Part shown: in pieces, positions 45,681-54,913 of the stretch | How positions within the stretch are numbered: the first letter of the stretch is position 1 | How the letters are laid out: every line of letters begins with the position of its first letter | NCBI GenBank assembly: GCA_964479275.1 | Contig: CAYZLR010000004.1 | Location: 1-64,000, forward strand | DNA from: CALLPQ01 sp964479275 | Lineage (GTDB): Bacteria > Pseudomonadota > Alphaproteobacteria > Caulobacterales > Parvularculaceae | Length of the DNA: 64,000 nt | Reading direction: 5' to 3' | Translations under genes and position numbers: made by a program | The notes under the pieces: model-generated | What the model saw: the letters and a program-made list of their open reading frames with translations, nothing else | Databases searched by the model: none | What the model was told of the DNA's origin: nothing

Positions 45681-47636
45681 TTACTCTTTCTCAATTTTTG
45701 CAAAAGCTCCCGCTGCAGATTTTTCGATCAACGACTTAATAGGATCAATTTGAGGCTTTCGTGAGGTTTGTTGCGCAATTTTTTTAGAGTTCCGGCGTTG
45801 GTAAACAGTACGCGAAGCAATAACATCCTGGCGCTTTCGTATCACCTCTTTTTCGGAATCATAATTATAGGCATCAGCAAAAAAAGCATCCATCGCGATT
45901 TGATCCGAAACCATTGGCACCCCCAAAATCGGCCCTACGCGTGTAACAAGTTTTTGAAACATCGGCGCTGCAGTCCAGCCCGCAGTCGCATATCCATAAG
46001 TCTCTTTCGTCGGTTGCGGGTTATCGAGCGAAACAAGCACGACATATCGCGGATCATATCCCGGAAATGCGCCTGCAAAGCTGGATATACGAGCATTTTT
46101 TAAATATCCCCCACGCCCCGGTTTATCGGCCGTAGACGTTTTTCCGATTGAAAAATAGCCGTCAACTTCTGCGCGTTTTGCTGAGCCATTAATCACGGTA
46201 CGCCTTAAAATACGACGAATCTTAGCACTTGTCGAAGGACTAAAAACACGCTCTCCTTTAGGACTATCACCCTCTGCATTCTTTACAAATGTAGGCAGAT
46301 GATAAATACCGCCATTTACAAGCGCGCCGTATGCCGCCAATAAATGCAATGGTGTCACAGCAATTCCGTGACCGTAGCTCACTGTTGCCGCTTCTACTGG
46401 TCCCCATTTTTTTGGTAGATCCGGCGAGCGGTTCTCGCTCAACTCAATCGGTAAAGCGTTGAAAAGCCCCAATTTTTGTAAAAAATGTTGCTGCAATTCC
46501 GGCCCCATTTGATGAGCCATTCGTGCACTTCCAATATTTGATGAATGCTGCACAACTTCTGAAAGCGTTAAAATTTTATTTTTACCTTTGTAGTCTTTTA
46601 TTTTAACGCCCGAAACTTCATACACACCGCGTGCATCATAAGGTGTTGCCTCATCTGCAAGTCCGCTCTCTATGATTGACGCCGCTGTTATAGCTTTAAA
46701 AGCAGACCCCAGATCATATCGATCATAGACAAAACGGTTGCGCCGCGCATCAGTCGGCCTAGCGGAGGGATCATTCAAATTAAACTCAGGCAAGCTAGCC
46801 GCAGCAATCAATTCCCCAGTGTGCACATCCATAATACCGCCCCAGGCGGCTTCAGCAGAAAACTGATTAAGTCCGTCAGACAATACTTTTTCTAAAGCTT
46901 GCTGTGCACGCACATCAATGGAGGCATAAATTGGGTTTTGTTCTTCCTTGTTATCAAGAAGCTTTTCCAATCCCATCATCCCGCCCGCACCCGATCGCGC
47001 ACGCCCTTTAACAACATGACCGATCAAATGCGGCGCTAAACCTTCTTGAGGGTAGAAACGATGGTCCTGGCGGGAAAAATGCGCCCCTGGAATACCAAGA
47101 GCAAAAACTTGCTGATGTTCTTGCGGCGTTAAATCAGAACGCACCTCAACATGACGGCCTTGCTTTAGCTTTCTCTCCAATCTTACAGGGTCAATATCTT
47201 CAAAAATTTCAGACAGACTAATGGCCGTTTCTTTAGCATCCCAAACTTCACGCCCGGAAACTTCCAAAGCGATCGCAGGTAAATTTGTCGCCAACAACAC
47301 ACCATTACGGTCCATTATTTCCGGGCGCGCCCCTTCTTTAACACCACCTCGCACGTGATTAACGCGCTCAACGACCATGCCATCAGCAAAAGAGAATTCC
47401 GCAAGACGCATTCCTAATCCAAGATAGACCGCGCCAAAACACAAGCCCACCATGCCTATTCTAGCCCTGGCCCTGCGTATGGCCCGGCGGGAAATCTGGT
47501 TTGCTGGCAGAAAATGCACCGTTTCACAAGACACGCCCAGCTCTTGTTGACTGGCAACATTAGCCTGACTGTTATGGACAGATTGCCCAATCAGGTAAGC
47601 TCTTGGTTTTCTCTGACTTGTGAAGCTAAGTCTCAT
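45681..47636 (-). CDS. ftsI: Septal peptidoglycan transpeptidase FtsI (PBP3, class B)
   Basis: Cross-links septal peptidoglycan together with FtsW. The 651-residue protein has a cytoplasmic N-terminus, one membrane helix (about residues 60-80), a dimerisation region and a transpeptidase domain. The active-site serine is in SAFK (Ser311, Lys314), the second box is SSN (365-367), and the third box is KTS at 499-501 (KTSTADKP) rather than the usual KTG. The rest of the domain, including DNPQPTKETYGYATAGWTAAP, matches the family. A GAGGAG ribosome binding site lies close upstream of the ATG. It is longer than many FtsI proteins because of a basic C-terminal tail. Confidence 0.95.
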   Translation of the reverse strand: MRLSFTSQRKPRAYLIGQSVHNSQANVASQQELGVSCETVHFLPANQISRRAIRRARARIGMVGLCFGAVYLGLGMRLAEFSFADGMVVERVNHVRGGVKEGARPEIMDRNGVLLATNLPAIALEVSGREVWDAKETAISLSEIFEDIDPVRLERKLKQGRHVEVRSDLTPQEHQQVFALGIPGAHFSRQDHRFYPQEGLAPHLIGHVVKGRARSGAGGMMGLEKLLDNKEEQNPIYASIDVRAQQALEKVLSDGLNQFSAEAAWGGIMDVHTGELIAAASLPEFNLNDPSARPTDARRNRFVYDRYDLGSAFKAITAASIIESGLADEATPYDARGVYEVSGVKIKDYKGKNKILTLSEVVQHSSNIGSARMAHQMGPELQQHFLQKLGLFNALPIELSENRSPDLPKKWGPVEAATVSYGHGIAVTPLHLLAAYGALVNGGIYHLPTFVKNAEGDSPKGERVFSPSTSAKIRRILRRTVINGSAKRAEVDGYFSIGKTSTADKPGRGGYLKNARISSFAGAFPGYDPRYVVLVSLDNPQPTKETYGYATAGWTAAPMFQKLVTRVGPILGVPMVSDQIAMDAFFADAYNYDSEKEVIRKRQDVIASRTVYQRRNSKKIAQQTSRKPQIDPIKSLIEKSAAGAFAKIEKE

Positions 47637-47697
47637 TCGAGTGAACTCCTCAAAAAATTGATCTTATGTTGAATGAAACAATTTTCGCGCTCATCGC

Positions 47698-48015
47698 CTA
47701 ATCATTACTGGACTGTGAACCAGCGTTTACCTGAACATCCAGAGCCCTGACAAACTCATCGGTCGTAATAAGCTGTGCGCCTGTCACAGGCTCAAGATCA
47801 GTCTTTTCTTTTGCGATTTTCTCTAATCGCTCCGGACTTCCCAGCCACGCCAACTCTGCCCGCAAAACCTGAATGCGCCTCTCCTCTTCTGCGATGGCAA
47901 CATCTACTTGTCGAATTTGTTTCCGCTCATTACGTACAGAAACTTCTGCACGATAACGCGCAGCTACAGACAACGCCAAAATCAAACATAATAGAAAAGT
48001 CGCAAAGCGGAACAT
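47698..48015 (-). CDS. ftsL: Cell division protein FtsL
   Basis: Small bitopic divisome protein that pairs with FtsB and FtsQ. The 105-residue product has an N-terminal membrane helix (FATFLLCLILALSVAARY) and a coiled-coil region with RNERKQIRQVDVAIAEEERR and a leucine-rich register. Primary sequence is poorly conserved in this family; position between rsmH and ftsI, size and topology support the call. GGAGG precedes the ATG, and the gap to rsmH is one base. Confidence 0.88.
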   Translation of the reverse strand: MFRFATFLLCLILALSVAARYRAEVSVRNERKQIRQVDVAIAEEERRIQVLRAELAWLGSPERLEKIAKEKTDLEPVTGAQLITTDEFVRALDVQVNAGSQSSND

Positions 48016-48016
48016 T

Positions 48017-49051
48017 TTAGGAAACCTCCAGTTTCATCATTGATTTAGAAAAATTAAATTCAAAAAGATCAGCAAAACCAAGATCATCAAGGCGCCCTGG
48101 TTTCTCAGTGCGAAGCCCAACTCTTAACGCAGCGGACCTGGCCCTAATATTATTTTGAGTTTCGCCATCACGTGGTTTTTTTTGCCCCCGAAAGGGAAGT
48201 GTAAACGTAATATCAGGCATATTGATTTGCGGAAGATGACGGGATGAGGAATGCAATTGTCCAGAACGGTCAGAGAGAAAACGTTTTACAATACGTGCCT
48301 CAAGCGAATGAAAAGTTACCGCGATCAATCGCCCCCCCTTCACAAGCAAAGCTTCTGCTGCGGTTAATCCTCTTGCTAATTGCCCAAGTTCATCATTTAC
48401 AAAAATCCGCAAGGCTTGAAATACACGCGTTGCCGGATGTATTGACCTCCCCTTTTTGGCGGCGTACCGATTAGGGCTGGCCGCCTCAATAACACGGGCA
48501 AGAGCCAAGGTGGACTCGATCGGCCCTTCTTCACGGGCGCGTATGATAGCCTTAGCAAGGTTTCCAGCGCGCTTTTCCTCCCCATACACACGAAAAATCA
48601 TTTTTAAATCATTGAATTCTGCACTCTTAATCACATCAGCAGCGTCAGGTTTCGCGCCATCCATACGCATAGAAAGAGGGCCATCAAAACGGAACGAAAA
48701 TCCACGCTCAGCCTCATCCAATTGCATTGATGAAACCCCAAGATCAAATACCACCCCATCAATGCTCTTAATTCCCATTTGACGAAGCTTTGTATACATC
48801 TGGTCGAATGGCGCATTAATCAAAATCAACCGACCATCATAATGCTCAACCCATTCTTGCGCCTCTGCAATTGCAATAGGATCTCGATCAAACCCATAGA
48901 CCGTACAATCAGCTTTATCGAGCAAGGCTTTTGAATACCCCCCCGCACCAAAAGTCGCGTCAACATAAACTTCACCATCACGTGGGTTAAGAGCTTGTAA
49001 TACCTCACTCAACATCACCGAAATATGTTTTTCATGATCTTGATTAGTCAC
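48017..49051 (-). CDS. rsmH: 16S rRNA (cytosine-1402-N4)-methyltransferase
   Basis: Methylates C1402 of 16S rRNA with SAM; also called MraW. The 344-residue protein has HISVMLSEVLQALNPRDG, the SAM loop DATFGAGGYSKALLD, and GVVFDLGVSSMQLDEAERGFSF, with VTFHSLEARIVKRFL near the end. It starts with GTG at 49051, with GGGGGG upstream, and overlaps the end of mraZ by eight bases. Confidence 0.95.
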   Translation of the reverse strand: MTNQDHEKHISVMLSEVLQALNPRDGEVYVDATFGAGGYSKALLDKADCTVYGFDRDPIAIAEAQEWVEHYDGRLILINAPFDQMYTKLRQMGIKSIDGVVFDLGVSSMQLDEAERGFSFRFDGPLSMRMDGAKPDAADVIKSAEFNDLKMIFRVYGEEKRAGNLAKAIIRAREEGPIESTLALARVIEAASPNRYAAKKGRSIHPATRVFQALRIFVNDELGQLARGLTAAEALLVKGGRLIAVTFHSLEARIVKRFLSDRSGQLHSSSRHLPQINMPDITFTLPFRGQKKPRDGETQNNIRARSAALRVGLRTEKPGRLDDLGFADLFEFNFSKSMMKLEVS

Positions 49052-49547
49052 GGATGCCCCCCATCATATTAGGGTCGCCACTATGCGGTCTGTTTTTTAG
49101 TACAAATCGTTTCTCGCTGGCACGAGCCTGAGCTTGCGCAAATCGCTCTTCAATACCGGCGGTATTCCAAATTTGAAAAAACGATCCACGCCCAACAAAA
49201 CAGGCTTCGTTTTCAACCCCGGCATGATCTTTTAAAGCGGGGAGTAAAATCGCACGACCATCAGCGTCGAATGGCAATTTTCGCGCCCGACCCATTATCG
49301 CAATTTCAAGGTCTTCGCGATCAGGATCATAAGGATCAAGCTGGTCGATCAGCCGTTGATAGCGGTCCAACAGATCAAGCCCGCCACAATCGAGATAAGG
49401 ACCACTAAGAGAAGGGACGCAAACAAATCCATTAAAACTGTCGCAATCGAGCGCCTTCCGAAATTCCGCAGGGGTCGCGATCCGGTTCTTTTTATCGATT
49501 TTGTTGATGTGCGATCCCAAAAAATGGACCTGCATACCGCGCGGCAT
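49044..49547 (-). CDS. mraZ: Transcriptional regulator MraZ
   Basis: DNA-binding regulator of the dcw operon, usually repressing its own promoter. The 167-residue protein holds two SpoVT/AbrB-type repeats: SHINKIDKKNRIATPAEFRKA near residue 10 and LPFDADGRAILLPALKDHAG near residue 90, each with the conserved DxxxR loop (DKKNR, DADGR). It is the first gene of the cluster. In other bacteria MraZ binds direct repeats just upstream of its gene; I did not see clear GTG/TGGG repeats here, but did see a CtrA-type site. Confidence 0.94.
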   Translation of the reverse strand: MPRGMQVHFLGSHINKIDKKNRIATPAEFRKALDCDSFNGFVCVPSLSGPYLDCGGLDLLDRYQRLIDQLDPYDPDREDLEIAIMGRARKLPFDADGRAILLPALKDHAGVENEACFVGRGSFFQIWNTAGIEERFAQAQARASEKRFVLKNRPHSGDPNMMGGIRD

Positions 49548-49585
49548 TTTTCTCTAAAACTCCCATAACACCCAAGCTAAAATCC

Positions 49586-49601
49586 TTAACCGGTAGTTAA
49601 C
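49586..49601 (+). promoter_or_regulatory. CtrA-type binding site upstream of mraZ
   Basis: The plus strand reads TTAA-CCGGTAG-TTAAC, an exact match to the full CtrA consensus TTAA-N7-TTAAC known from Caulobacter and relatives. It ends 38 bases before the mraZ start codon, so the master cell-cycle regulator could control the whole dcw cluster. The match is exact, but binding is inferred. Confidence 0.7.
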
Positions 49602-49785
49602 GGGATATCATGGGACAATACGGTACGTCAAAGTTTAAATACGGGATAGCGCAAATAATTACGGCTCCAGATGAAAATATAATTTTTAAACCCAATTCAC
49701 GGCTTACAAAACGGAACTTTTCAAGAACAAAATTCACCCCCCGCGAGCACATACCAGACAAGGCCGAAAGCCAAACCTCACCTAC

Positions 49786-49813
49786 AAAAAAGGCGGCCCT
49801 ATTTAGGGCCGCC
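49786..49813 (-). terminator. Rho-independent terminator of the M28 peptidase gene
   Basis: On the minus strand GGCGGCCC and GGGCCGCC form an eight- to ten-base GC-rich stem with a tiny loop (49792-49813), followed by six T (49786-49791). It lies about 65 bases past the peptidase stop and separates that gene from the dcw promoter. Confidence 0.85.
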
Positions 49814-49876
49814 CGTCATTTTCACCGCAAGAATGACAATTTAGAATAATTGAACTTTAAATCAGCTCAACCAAGG

Positions 49877-51643
49877 CTATTCGTTGCCAAAAGTTTCACC
49901 AAAAAAATCACCCTCGTTCCAAGCCGGGCGCTGACCGGCATCAGCAATCTCTCTCGCAATGAGATAATTCAGATTTGCAAATCGCGCTGCATGATTCCAG
50001 TGGATATCTAGATCAATCTGATCTGACGGCTGATGGTAATTTGTGGATAGAAAATTATCAAAAACTTCCTGCCCGCCATTACCTGTGCCAAGAAAAAGAA
50101 AGACAGATGGAATGCCCTTTCGAACGAAATTATAATGATCAGAGCGCACAAATAGATTCATGCTCGGCCACGGATCATCGATAATTTCAACATCCGTCTT
50201 CGCAGCTGCCGCACGCACGGTTTCACCTAAACTTGAGCGTTTTGCCCCAAATGCAACGACATCTGTAAAGGGATATAAAACTAATGGCATATCAAGATTG
50301 ACATTCGCAACGATACGATCGGCATCAACGGTTGGGAAGTTGGCAAAATAATCTGATCCCAACAGACCTTTTTCCTCTGCTGTCACCGCCAGGAAAATAA
50401 TACTGCGACGCGCGCCCCCCTCTTCTGTCATCCGTTTCGCAACCTCAAGCATTGTCGCAATGCCCATGGCATTATCTAAAGCCCCATTATGAATATGATC
50501 CGTACCGCCGCCTCTTGGTTCATGAACGCCAACATGATCAAGGTGCGCCGAGAGAACAATCACTTCATCGCGTAAAGTTGGATCGCTTCCCTCCAGAAAG
50601 CCAACGACATTAGGACTTGAGAGATCTTCGACCAAGCCCCCCCCTTTTACAGTTGCACTAAGAGACAAATCAAATCCGGAAAAATCAGCCCCTTGTTCCT
50701 TCGCATTCGCTAAATCGCGTAATTGTGCAAAACTGCGCCCAGAATTTGCAAAAATCGTTTCAGCCAATTCAGGACCAGCCACAAAAGTCGGTGCCATCCC
50801 GTGAGAAGCATCATTCGCGATCCCATCGGCCGATACCCAGGTCCAAGCTTCACGCTCAGGAAAATTAACAGATCGCTTCCAAGCAGCCTCAGGTTCACGC
50901 GTATTAGAAGAAATTGTGATTATCCCCGCAGCGCCATTTTTGCGAGCGGTCATCGCTTTCGTTCTCCCACTACGAACATGAGAGCGCGTTTCACTATTTA
51001 AAGAACTCGGAGCACCACTAAAAATAACAACAATTTTTCCCTCGACATCTATCCCGTCGTAATCATCATAGCCGGGAGCTGTGACGCCAAAACCGGCAAA
51101 AACCAATGGCGCCGTCACCGAGAAATTCTCTCCTTGTAAAGATCTACCCGCAATGAAATCCTGCTTGTGGGTGAGAATTGTCGTTTCGCCGTTATTATTG
51201 GTCAATGACAAGAAAGCTGCATCATTGTCTCTCTTCACTTTTCGAAGGCCAACATTTTGGTAGTAATCGCCGTCACTCCCGGGAGAAATGCCTAAAGCTT
51301 TGAAACGATCAGCCACATAATTTGCCGCAGCAAGATACCCCTCAGAGCCTGAGTCACGGCCTTCTCTGGCATCATCGGAAAGCCAACTCACATCTTGAAA
51401 AATGCGATCAGCCGCTGACCCAGGAACCACAACCCGGCTCGCCGTAGACACAGCATTAACACTCGCATTTCGTGCCTCCCTTGATAAGGCTTCTGAAGTT
51501 TCTTCTTCTAAAGATGGCGTTGCAGTACAAGAGATCGCCCCGAAAACTACGCCCCCCAAAACAAAAATCCGTCTGAAAATGTTTTTTGTCGATACAGTTG
51601 ATAACCGCGTACGTGTACACAAGAGAGAAGCAGAAAAATTCAT
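49877..51643 (-). CDS. Secreted M28 zinc aminopeptidase with PA domain
   Basis: A 588-residue exported peptidase. The ATG at 51643 has GGAG seven bases upstream; the longer frame from a GTG at 51667 is less likely. The N-terminus has a hydrophobic segment (IFVLGGVVFGAISC) ending in a lipobox-like cysteine, so it may be a lipoprotein. A PA domain is inserted (VVIFSGAPSSLNSE... region near residue 210), then the M28 zinc site: LSAHLDHVG, NGALDNAMGIATML, LAVTAEEKGLLGSDYFA, NVNLDMP and RSDHYNFVRKGIPSVFLF. Such enzymes release N-terminal amino acids from peptides in the periplasm or outside the cell. It has its own terminator and stands alone. Confidence 0.88.
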   Translation of the reverse strand: MNFSASLLCTRTRLSTVSTKNIFRRIFVLGGVVFGAISCTATPSLEEETSEALSREARNASVNAVSTASRVVVPGSAADRIFQDVSWLSDDAREGRDSGSEGYLAAANYVADRFKALGISPGSDGDYYQNVGLRKVKRDNDAAFLSLTNNNGETTILTHKQDFIAGRSLQGENFSVTAPLVFAGFGVTAPGYDDYDGIDVEGKIVVIFSGAPSSLNSETRSHVRSGRTKAMTARKNGAAGIITISSNTREPEAAWKRSVNFPEREAWTWVSADGIANDASHGMAPTFVAGPELAETIFANSGRSFAQLRDLANAKEQGADFSGFDLSLSATVKGGGLVEDLSSPNVVGFLEGSDPTLRDEVIVLSAHLDHVGVHEPRGGGTDHIHNGALDNAMGIATMLEVAKRMTEEGGARRSIIFLAVTAEEKGLLGSDYFANFPTVDADRIVANVNLDMPLVLYPFTDVVAFGAKRSSLGETVRAAAAKTDVEIIDDPWPSMNLFVRSDHYNFVRKGIPSVFLFLGTGNGGQEVFDNFLSTNYHQPSDQIDLDIHWNHAARFANLNYLIAREIADAGQRPAWNEGDFFGETFGNE

Positions 51644-52027
51644 AAAAAACTCCAAGAGTGGAAACACTCAATTTTTATTTCAAACAAGCTACCGATATCT
51701 AATAATTTAAGTGTTGGATAGCAGACTGGCAGTCAGGTCAAGCTAGGAAACAGAAAGCCCCCTGAATTCGCAAGATATTCCTATATAATTGCATGTTTAT
51801 ACTATGATATTCCAGCATGAGAGCATTTTGCTTTCAATTGGATATCACGTGAGCGGCAAAAAATGCATCAAAACAAAATTTTATAAGCGCCCCCCCTAGG
51901 CTCTAATTGATCACGAGCGCCAATAGCAAAAATTTCGTCATCTCTCATCAACTTTCTTTATCCCCCGCCCTGCTTTATCGTGTATTTAGGGATTCAAATA
52001 AGCCTCCATATAAAAGCGAGACCTTAA
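51644..52027. other. Divergent intergenic region with no clear feature
   Basis: A 384-base AT-rich stretch between the peptidase gene and the plus-strand exported protein gene. It must contain both promoters, but I see no firm -35/-10 pair, repeat or RNA gene. Confidence 0.4.
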
Positions 52028-54022
52028 ATGAGTGGAAGAAAAACAATCTTTGGATTTTTAGGCATTGGCGCCATTGCGAGCCTCATTGGCGGCAGTCACC
52101 TATTTGGAATTTACAATGATAAAGCCGAGCGTGCGGAAACATTAGCGTTACAAGCACGTGTTAATGCCGTCCTCGCCAATCCAGCCCAAGCAACGCCTGC
52201 GATAACTCCCACACATGTAAATTACACGACAAAAACGCTCACTAACAACAAAACCACAAGCGCCATCCCACCAGGTCAGGCGCATCAACTTCAATTTAAC
52301 CCAAGCCTGCTTGCGGAATGGGTTTATGAAGATATTTTTATCGATTACATGAAGGTAAAAGGGTATCCCGATGATTTTCGGTGGATTTTTGCGCTTAAAG
52401 ATAAAACGCTCAACACGAAAGAGGCCGAGGCCGCAGGTTACATAGATCCCGTTACGGGAGACCCTATCAAAATTCCGTCGGGTCTCATCGAGCTTCAAGG
52501 GCCAGTCATGCTTTTTGGGTATAGTGACTTTCCACAGTGGTATGCCGGTGACTGGGTTTTAACATGGGATGGTATTGCGGATGCCACTATTTGGCACGAC
52601 AAAGTTAAGGTCATATCGTCAAAGCGCGTAGGCGATGGCGGGCGAATGGTTTTTAGAATGCCGGCTTCTGGCGCCTCCCCCCAACGCGCCCGTTTTTCGA
52701 ATATCCGTACACCGCTAAAAAACCTCAAATTAACCCGGGCACGCGACGAAAAGTTGGCGCAGGAAGGGCAAATCTGGAATCCTGATTTCATCAATTACGC
52801 ACGCCGTTATGACATTATCCGAACAATGGTGCTGCAAGATATGAATAACACCCCCGCACGTCGCTTTGCGGATATTGCAACCCCACAAGATCCACATTTT
52901 GTTCATCGTCAAATCGCCACTCAAGAACTTCAACGCCCGCGCTATGATAGATATGGAGTTCCATACGAATATCTATTTGATCTGGCCGCACAAACCAAAT
53001 CAGCATTATGGCTCAACATCCCAATTCAAATTGGATCAAAACTTCATCAAAGCGATGTCCAAGGTGATACCAACAAAATTTTTGACAATGCCAAGGAGAA
53101 TGCGAGAGCAATCCTCGCCAGCCCAGAGTGGGACATCTTTGCGACGCAGTTCAAAAACCGATTGGTTGCGGGCAATTACCCTAAAGATCAGCCACTTTAC
53201 ATTGAACTGGGCAATGAAATTTGGAATATGTCATGGCCATTTGCAATCGCCTCCAGATATGCAGAAGGCATCGCAAAAGCCTACAACCCTGGCCGTTCAG
53301 TGCGCTATGGCTATGGCATATTATCGGCAAAATTGATTTTAAGCCTGGAAGCCGCGTTGGAGGGAAGCGGCTACCAACCAATATATGTAATCGCAGGACA
53401 AACCGCCTCCCCATTCACCACGAAATCGGCTTATGAAGGTATGAGCGCATATCTGCAGCTAAACAAGATAGATCCCGCCTCAGTGATTTCCAAAACCGGT
53501 GTAGCACTAACCAATTATCATGGCGGGGCTGATGCTTATCAAAAGGTTGTCTCTCCTCGAGCTGGAGAAACCTTAGCGCAAGCCTGGGAGCGTGAAATTA
53601 TCTCCAATGGTGCATTATTGAAATCGAAACTACGTGACCATTACCTTAATGGTGATCGCAACGCCCTTTATGGAAAAGCCTGGCTGCTTTATCATTGGGA
53701 CTACCACCAACAATTGGCACGCGAATTTGGGGTGAAAATTATTGGCGCATATGAAGGGGGCAGCCACGATACTCCGCCCCAAGAATTATCACAATCCAAA
53801 ATTTTCAACGAATGGTGGACACAATACCATTGGGGAGCAGAAGGCGCAGATGTTGTGCGACAAATAAATTTAGCGCTGATCAGAGAATATCCCGGATTAA
53901 TTCTATCAGATTTCACATCAATGGGAAAAATTGGAACACATCATTCCCCCTGGTATGATGGGCATTACTCCGATGAAACCGAGATGATGCGCATGTGGTC
54001 AGAATTTCAACGTGATGAATAA
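52028..54022 (+). CDS. Large exported protein with glycoside-hydrolase-like motifs
   Basis: A 664-residue protein with an N-terminal signal or anchor helix (TIFGFLGIGAIASLIGGSHLF) and a Thr-rich spacer. The C-terminal two thirds look like a clan GH-A glycosidase: YIELGNEIWNMSW, where Glu397 in the NE pair would be the acid/base, and IGAYEGGSHD about 180 residues later, where Glu576 would be the nucleophile. DLAAQTKSALWLNIPIQIGS fits a barrel strand near the sugar site. I cannot place it in a numbered GH family, so the activity is a hypothesis. It overlaps the acetyltransferase gene by eight bases, so the two are co-translated. Confidence 0.65.
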   Translation: MSGRKTIFGFLGIGAIASLIGGSHLFGIYNDKAERAETLALQARVNAVLANPAQATPAITPTHVNYTTKTLTNNKTTSAIPPGQAHQLQFNPSLLAEWVYEDIFIDYMKVKGYPDDFRWIFALKDKTLNTKEAEAAGYIDPVTGDPIKIPSGLIELQGPVMLFGYSDFPQWYAGDWVLTWDGIADATIWHDKVKVISSKRVGDGGRMVFRMPASGASPQRARFSNIRTPLKNLKLTRARDEKLAQEGQIWNPDFINYARRYDIIRTMVLQDMNNTPARRFADIATPQDPHFVHRQIATQELQRPRYDRYGVPYEYLFDLAAQTKSALWLNIPIQIGSKLHQSDVQGDTNKIFDNAKENARAILASPEWDIFATQFKNRLVAGNYPKDQPLYIELGNEIWNMSWPFAIASRYAEGIAKAYNPGRSVRYGYGILSAKLILSLEAALEGSGYQPIYVIAGQTASPFTTKSAYEGMSAYLQLNKIDPASVISKTGVALTNYHGGADAYQKVVSPRAGETLAQAWEREIISNGALLKSKLRDHYLNGDRNALYGKAWLLYHWDYHQQLAREFGVKIIGAYEGGSHDTPPQELSQSKIFNEWWTQYHWGAEGADVVRQINLALIREYPGLILSDFTSMGKIGTHHSPWYDGHYSDETEMMRMWSEFQRDE

Positions 54023-54569
54023 CAATACCGATTCCTCCATGCGATCTGAGATCAAGATAAAAGCCCTAGAGGCCACTGAGTTTAATCATTATATTGATGA
54101 ATTAGCATTCGTTTTGCATAATTGTGTGCAAAATGGCGCATCAATTTCATACGTTTTGCCTTTCTCTCTTGTAGATGCAAAACAAGCATTACTAGACATT
54201 GCTCTGGAATTCGAAACATGCTCAGCGAAATTCATATTTGGATTTTACAAAGGCCGGGCGCTTGGCATGGTTGCCTTAAAACCGTCAACACAACCCAATC
54301 AACCTCATCGTGCCGATGTTGCAAAATTATTGGTCCGTTCAGATGCAAGGCGGATAGGTCTGGGACGTTTAATGATGACCCACCTTGAAGATCATGCGCG
54401 AAAAAATGGCTGCCCCTTACTATGCCTCGACACGCAAACCGGGTCGGAGGCAGAAGCTTTTTATATAAAATTAGATTGGAATAAAGCAGGCATTATTCCT
54501 GATTTCGCGCTTTTGCCCAATGGAGAGTATTGCGACACCACTTTGTTTTGGAAAAACCTATCTCACTAG
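54015..54569 (+). CDS. GNAT family N-acetyltransferase
   Basis: A 184-residue acetyltransferase. The acetyl-CoA loop is visible as RSDARRIGLGRLMMTHLED near residue 115, after the strand ADVAKLLV; the C-terminal strand region is CLDTQTGSEAEAFYIKLDWNKAG, which is standard for GNAT proteins. Substrate unknown. The ATG at 54015 sits inside the last codons of the glycosidase-like gene, showing tight coupling. Confidence 0.85.
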   Translation: MNNNTDSSMRSEIKIKALEATEFNHYIDELAFVLHNCVQNGASISYVLPFSLVDAKQALLDIALEFETCSAKFIFGFYKGRALGMVALKPSTQPNQPHRADVAKLLVRSDARRIGLGRLMMTHLEDHARKNGCPLLCLDTQTGSEAEAFYIKLDWNKAGIIPDFALLPNGEYCDTTLFWKNLSH

Positions 54570-54913
54570 AAGGCCCACGCAAAAATCAACCACGCCCCTT
54601 GGGCCACACATGGAGCATTTCCGGATCAAGTGGCCACTGGTTAAACGTCCGCAAACGCAACAATATAAAACAATATAATACGTGAAAGCACCCCCATATT
54701 TCCATATGATATGGAGAGGCTTTAGGCTTTATATCTCTTGCCTACCAAAGCAAACTTCTGTCATGTTATACTTAGGCGAAGGGATAGGAATTCATGTAAT
54801 TTTGCAAAATTTTCAAAAAATTCGCTAAATCCGATATGATCTTTTCACGCAAGACAGTTTCCGCAAGACGCTTAAAAACTAATTTTTAAATTTACAGATG
54901 AGCATTGAAATCC
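54570..54913. other. Intergenic region upstream of the sulfotransferase
   Basis: A 344-base region. It contains a 13-base palindrome CCATATGATATGG (54702-54714) and a short direct repeat of CAATATAA near 54661-54678. A minus-strand stretch at about 54586-54660 reads LDPEMLHVWPKGRG before a stop and could be a gene remnant, but it is too short to identify. Confidence 0.4.

Larger units (their letters stand above)
49548..49876. other. Intergenic region upstream of mraZ and downstream of the peptidase gene
   Basis: This 329-base region holds the mraZ promoter with the CtrA-type site (49586-49601) near its left end and the terminator hairpin of the peptidase gene (49786-49813) near its right end. 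A plus-strand open frame at 49610-49849 spans the terminator and has no family character, so I do not call it a gene. Confidence 0.6.

Noticed and set aside
49610..49849. Plus-strand 79-codon open frame upstream of mraZ
   Set aside because: It runs through a clear terminator hairpin, has no ribosome binding site and no family character; the base pattern is that of a promoter and terminator region.
54586..54660. Minus-strand fragment reading LDPEMLHVWPKGRG
   Set aside because: Looks protein-like and could be a remnant, but only about 25 codons are open and nothing recognisable lies upstream; too little to name.
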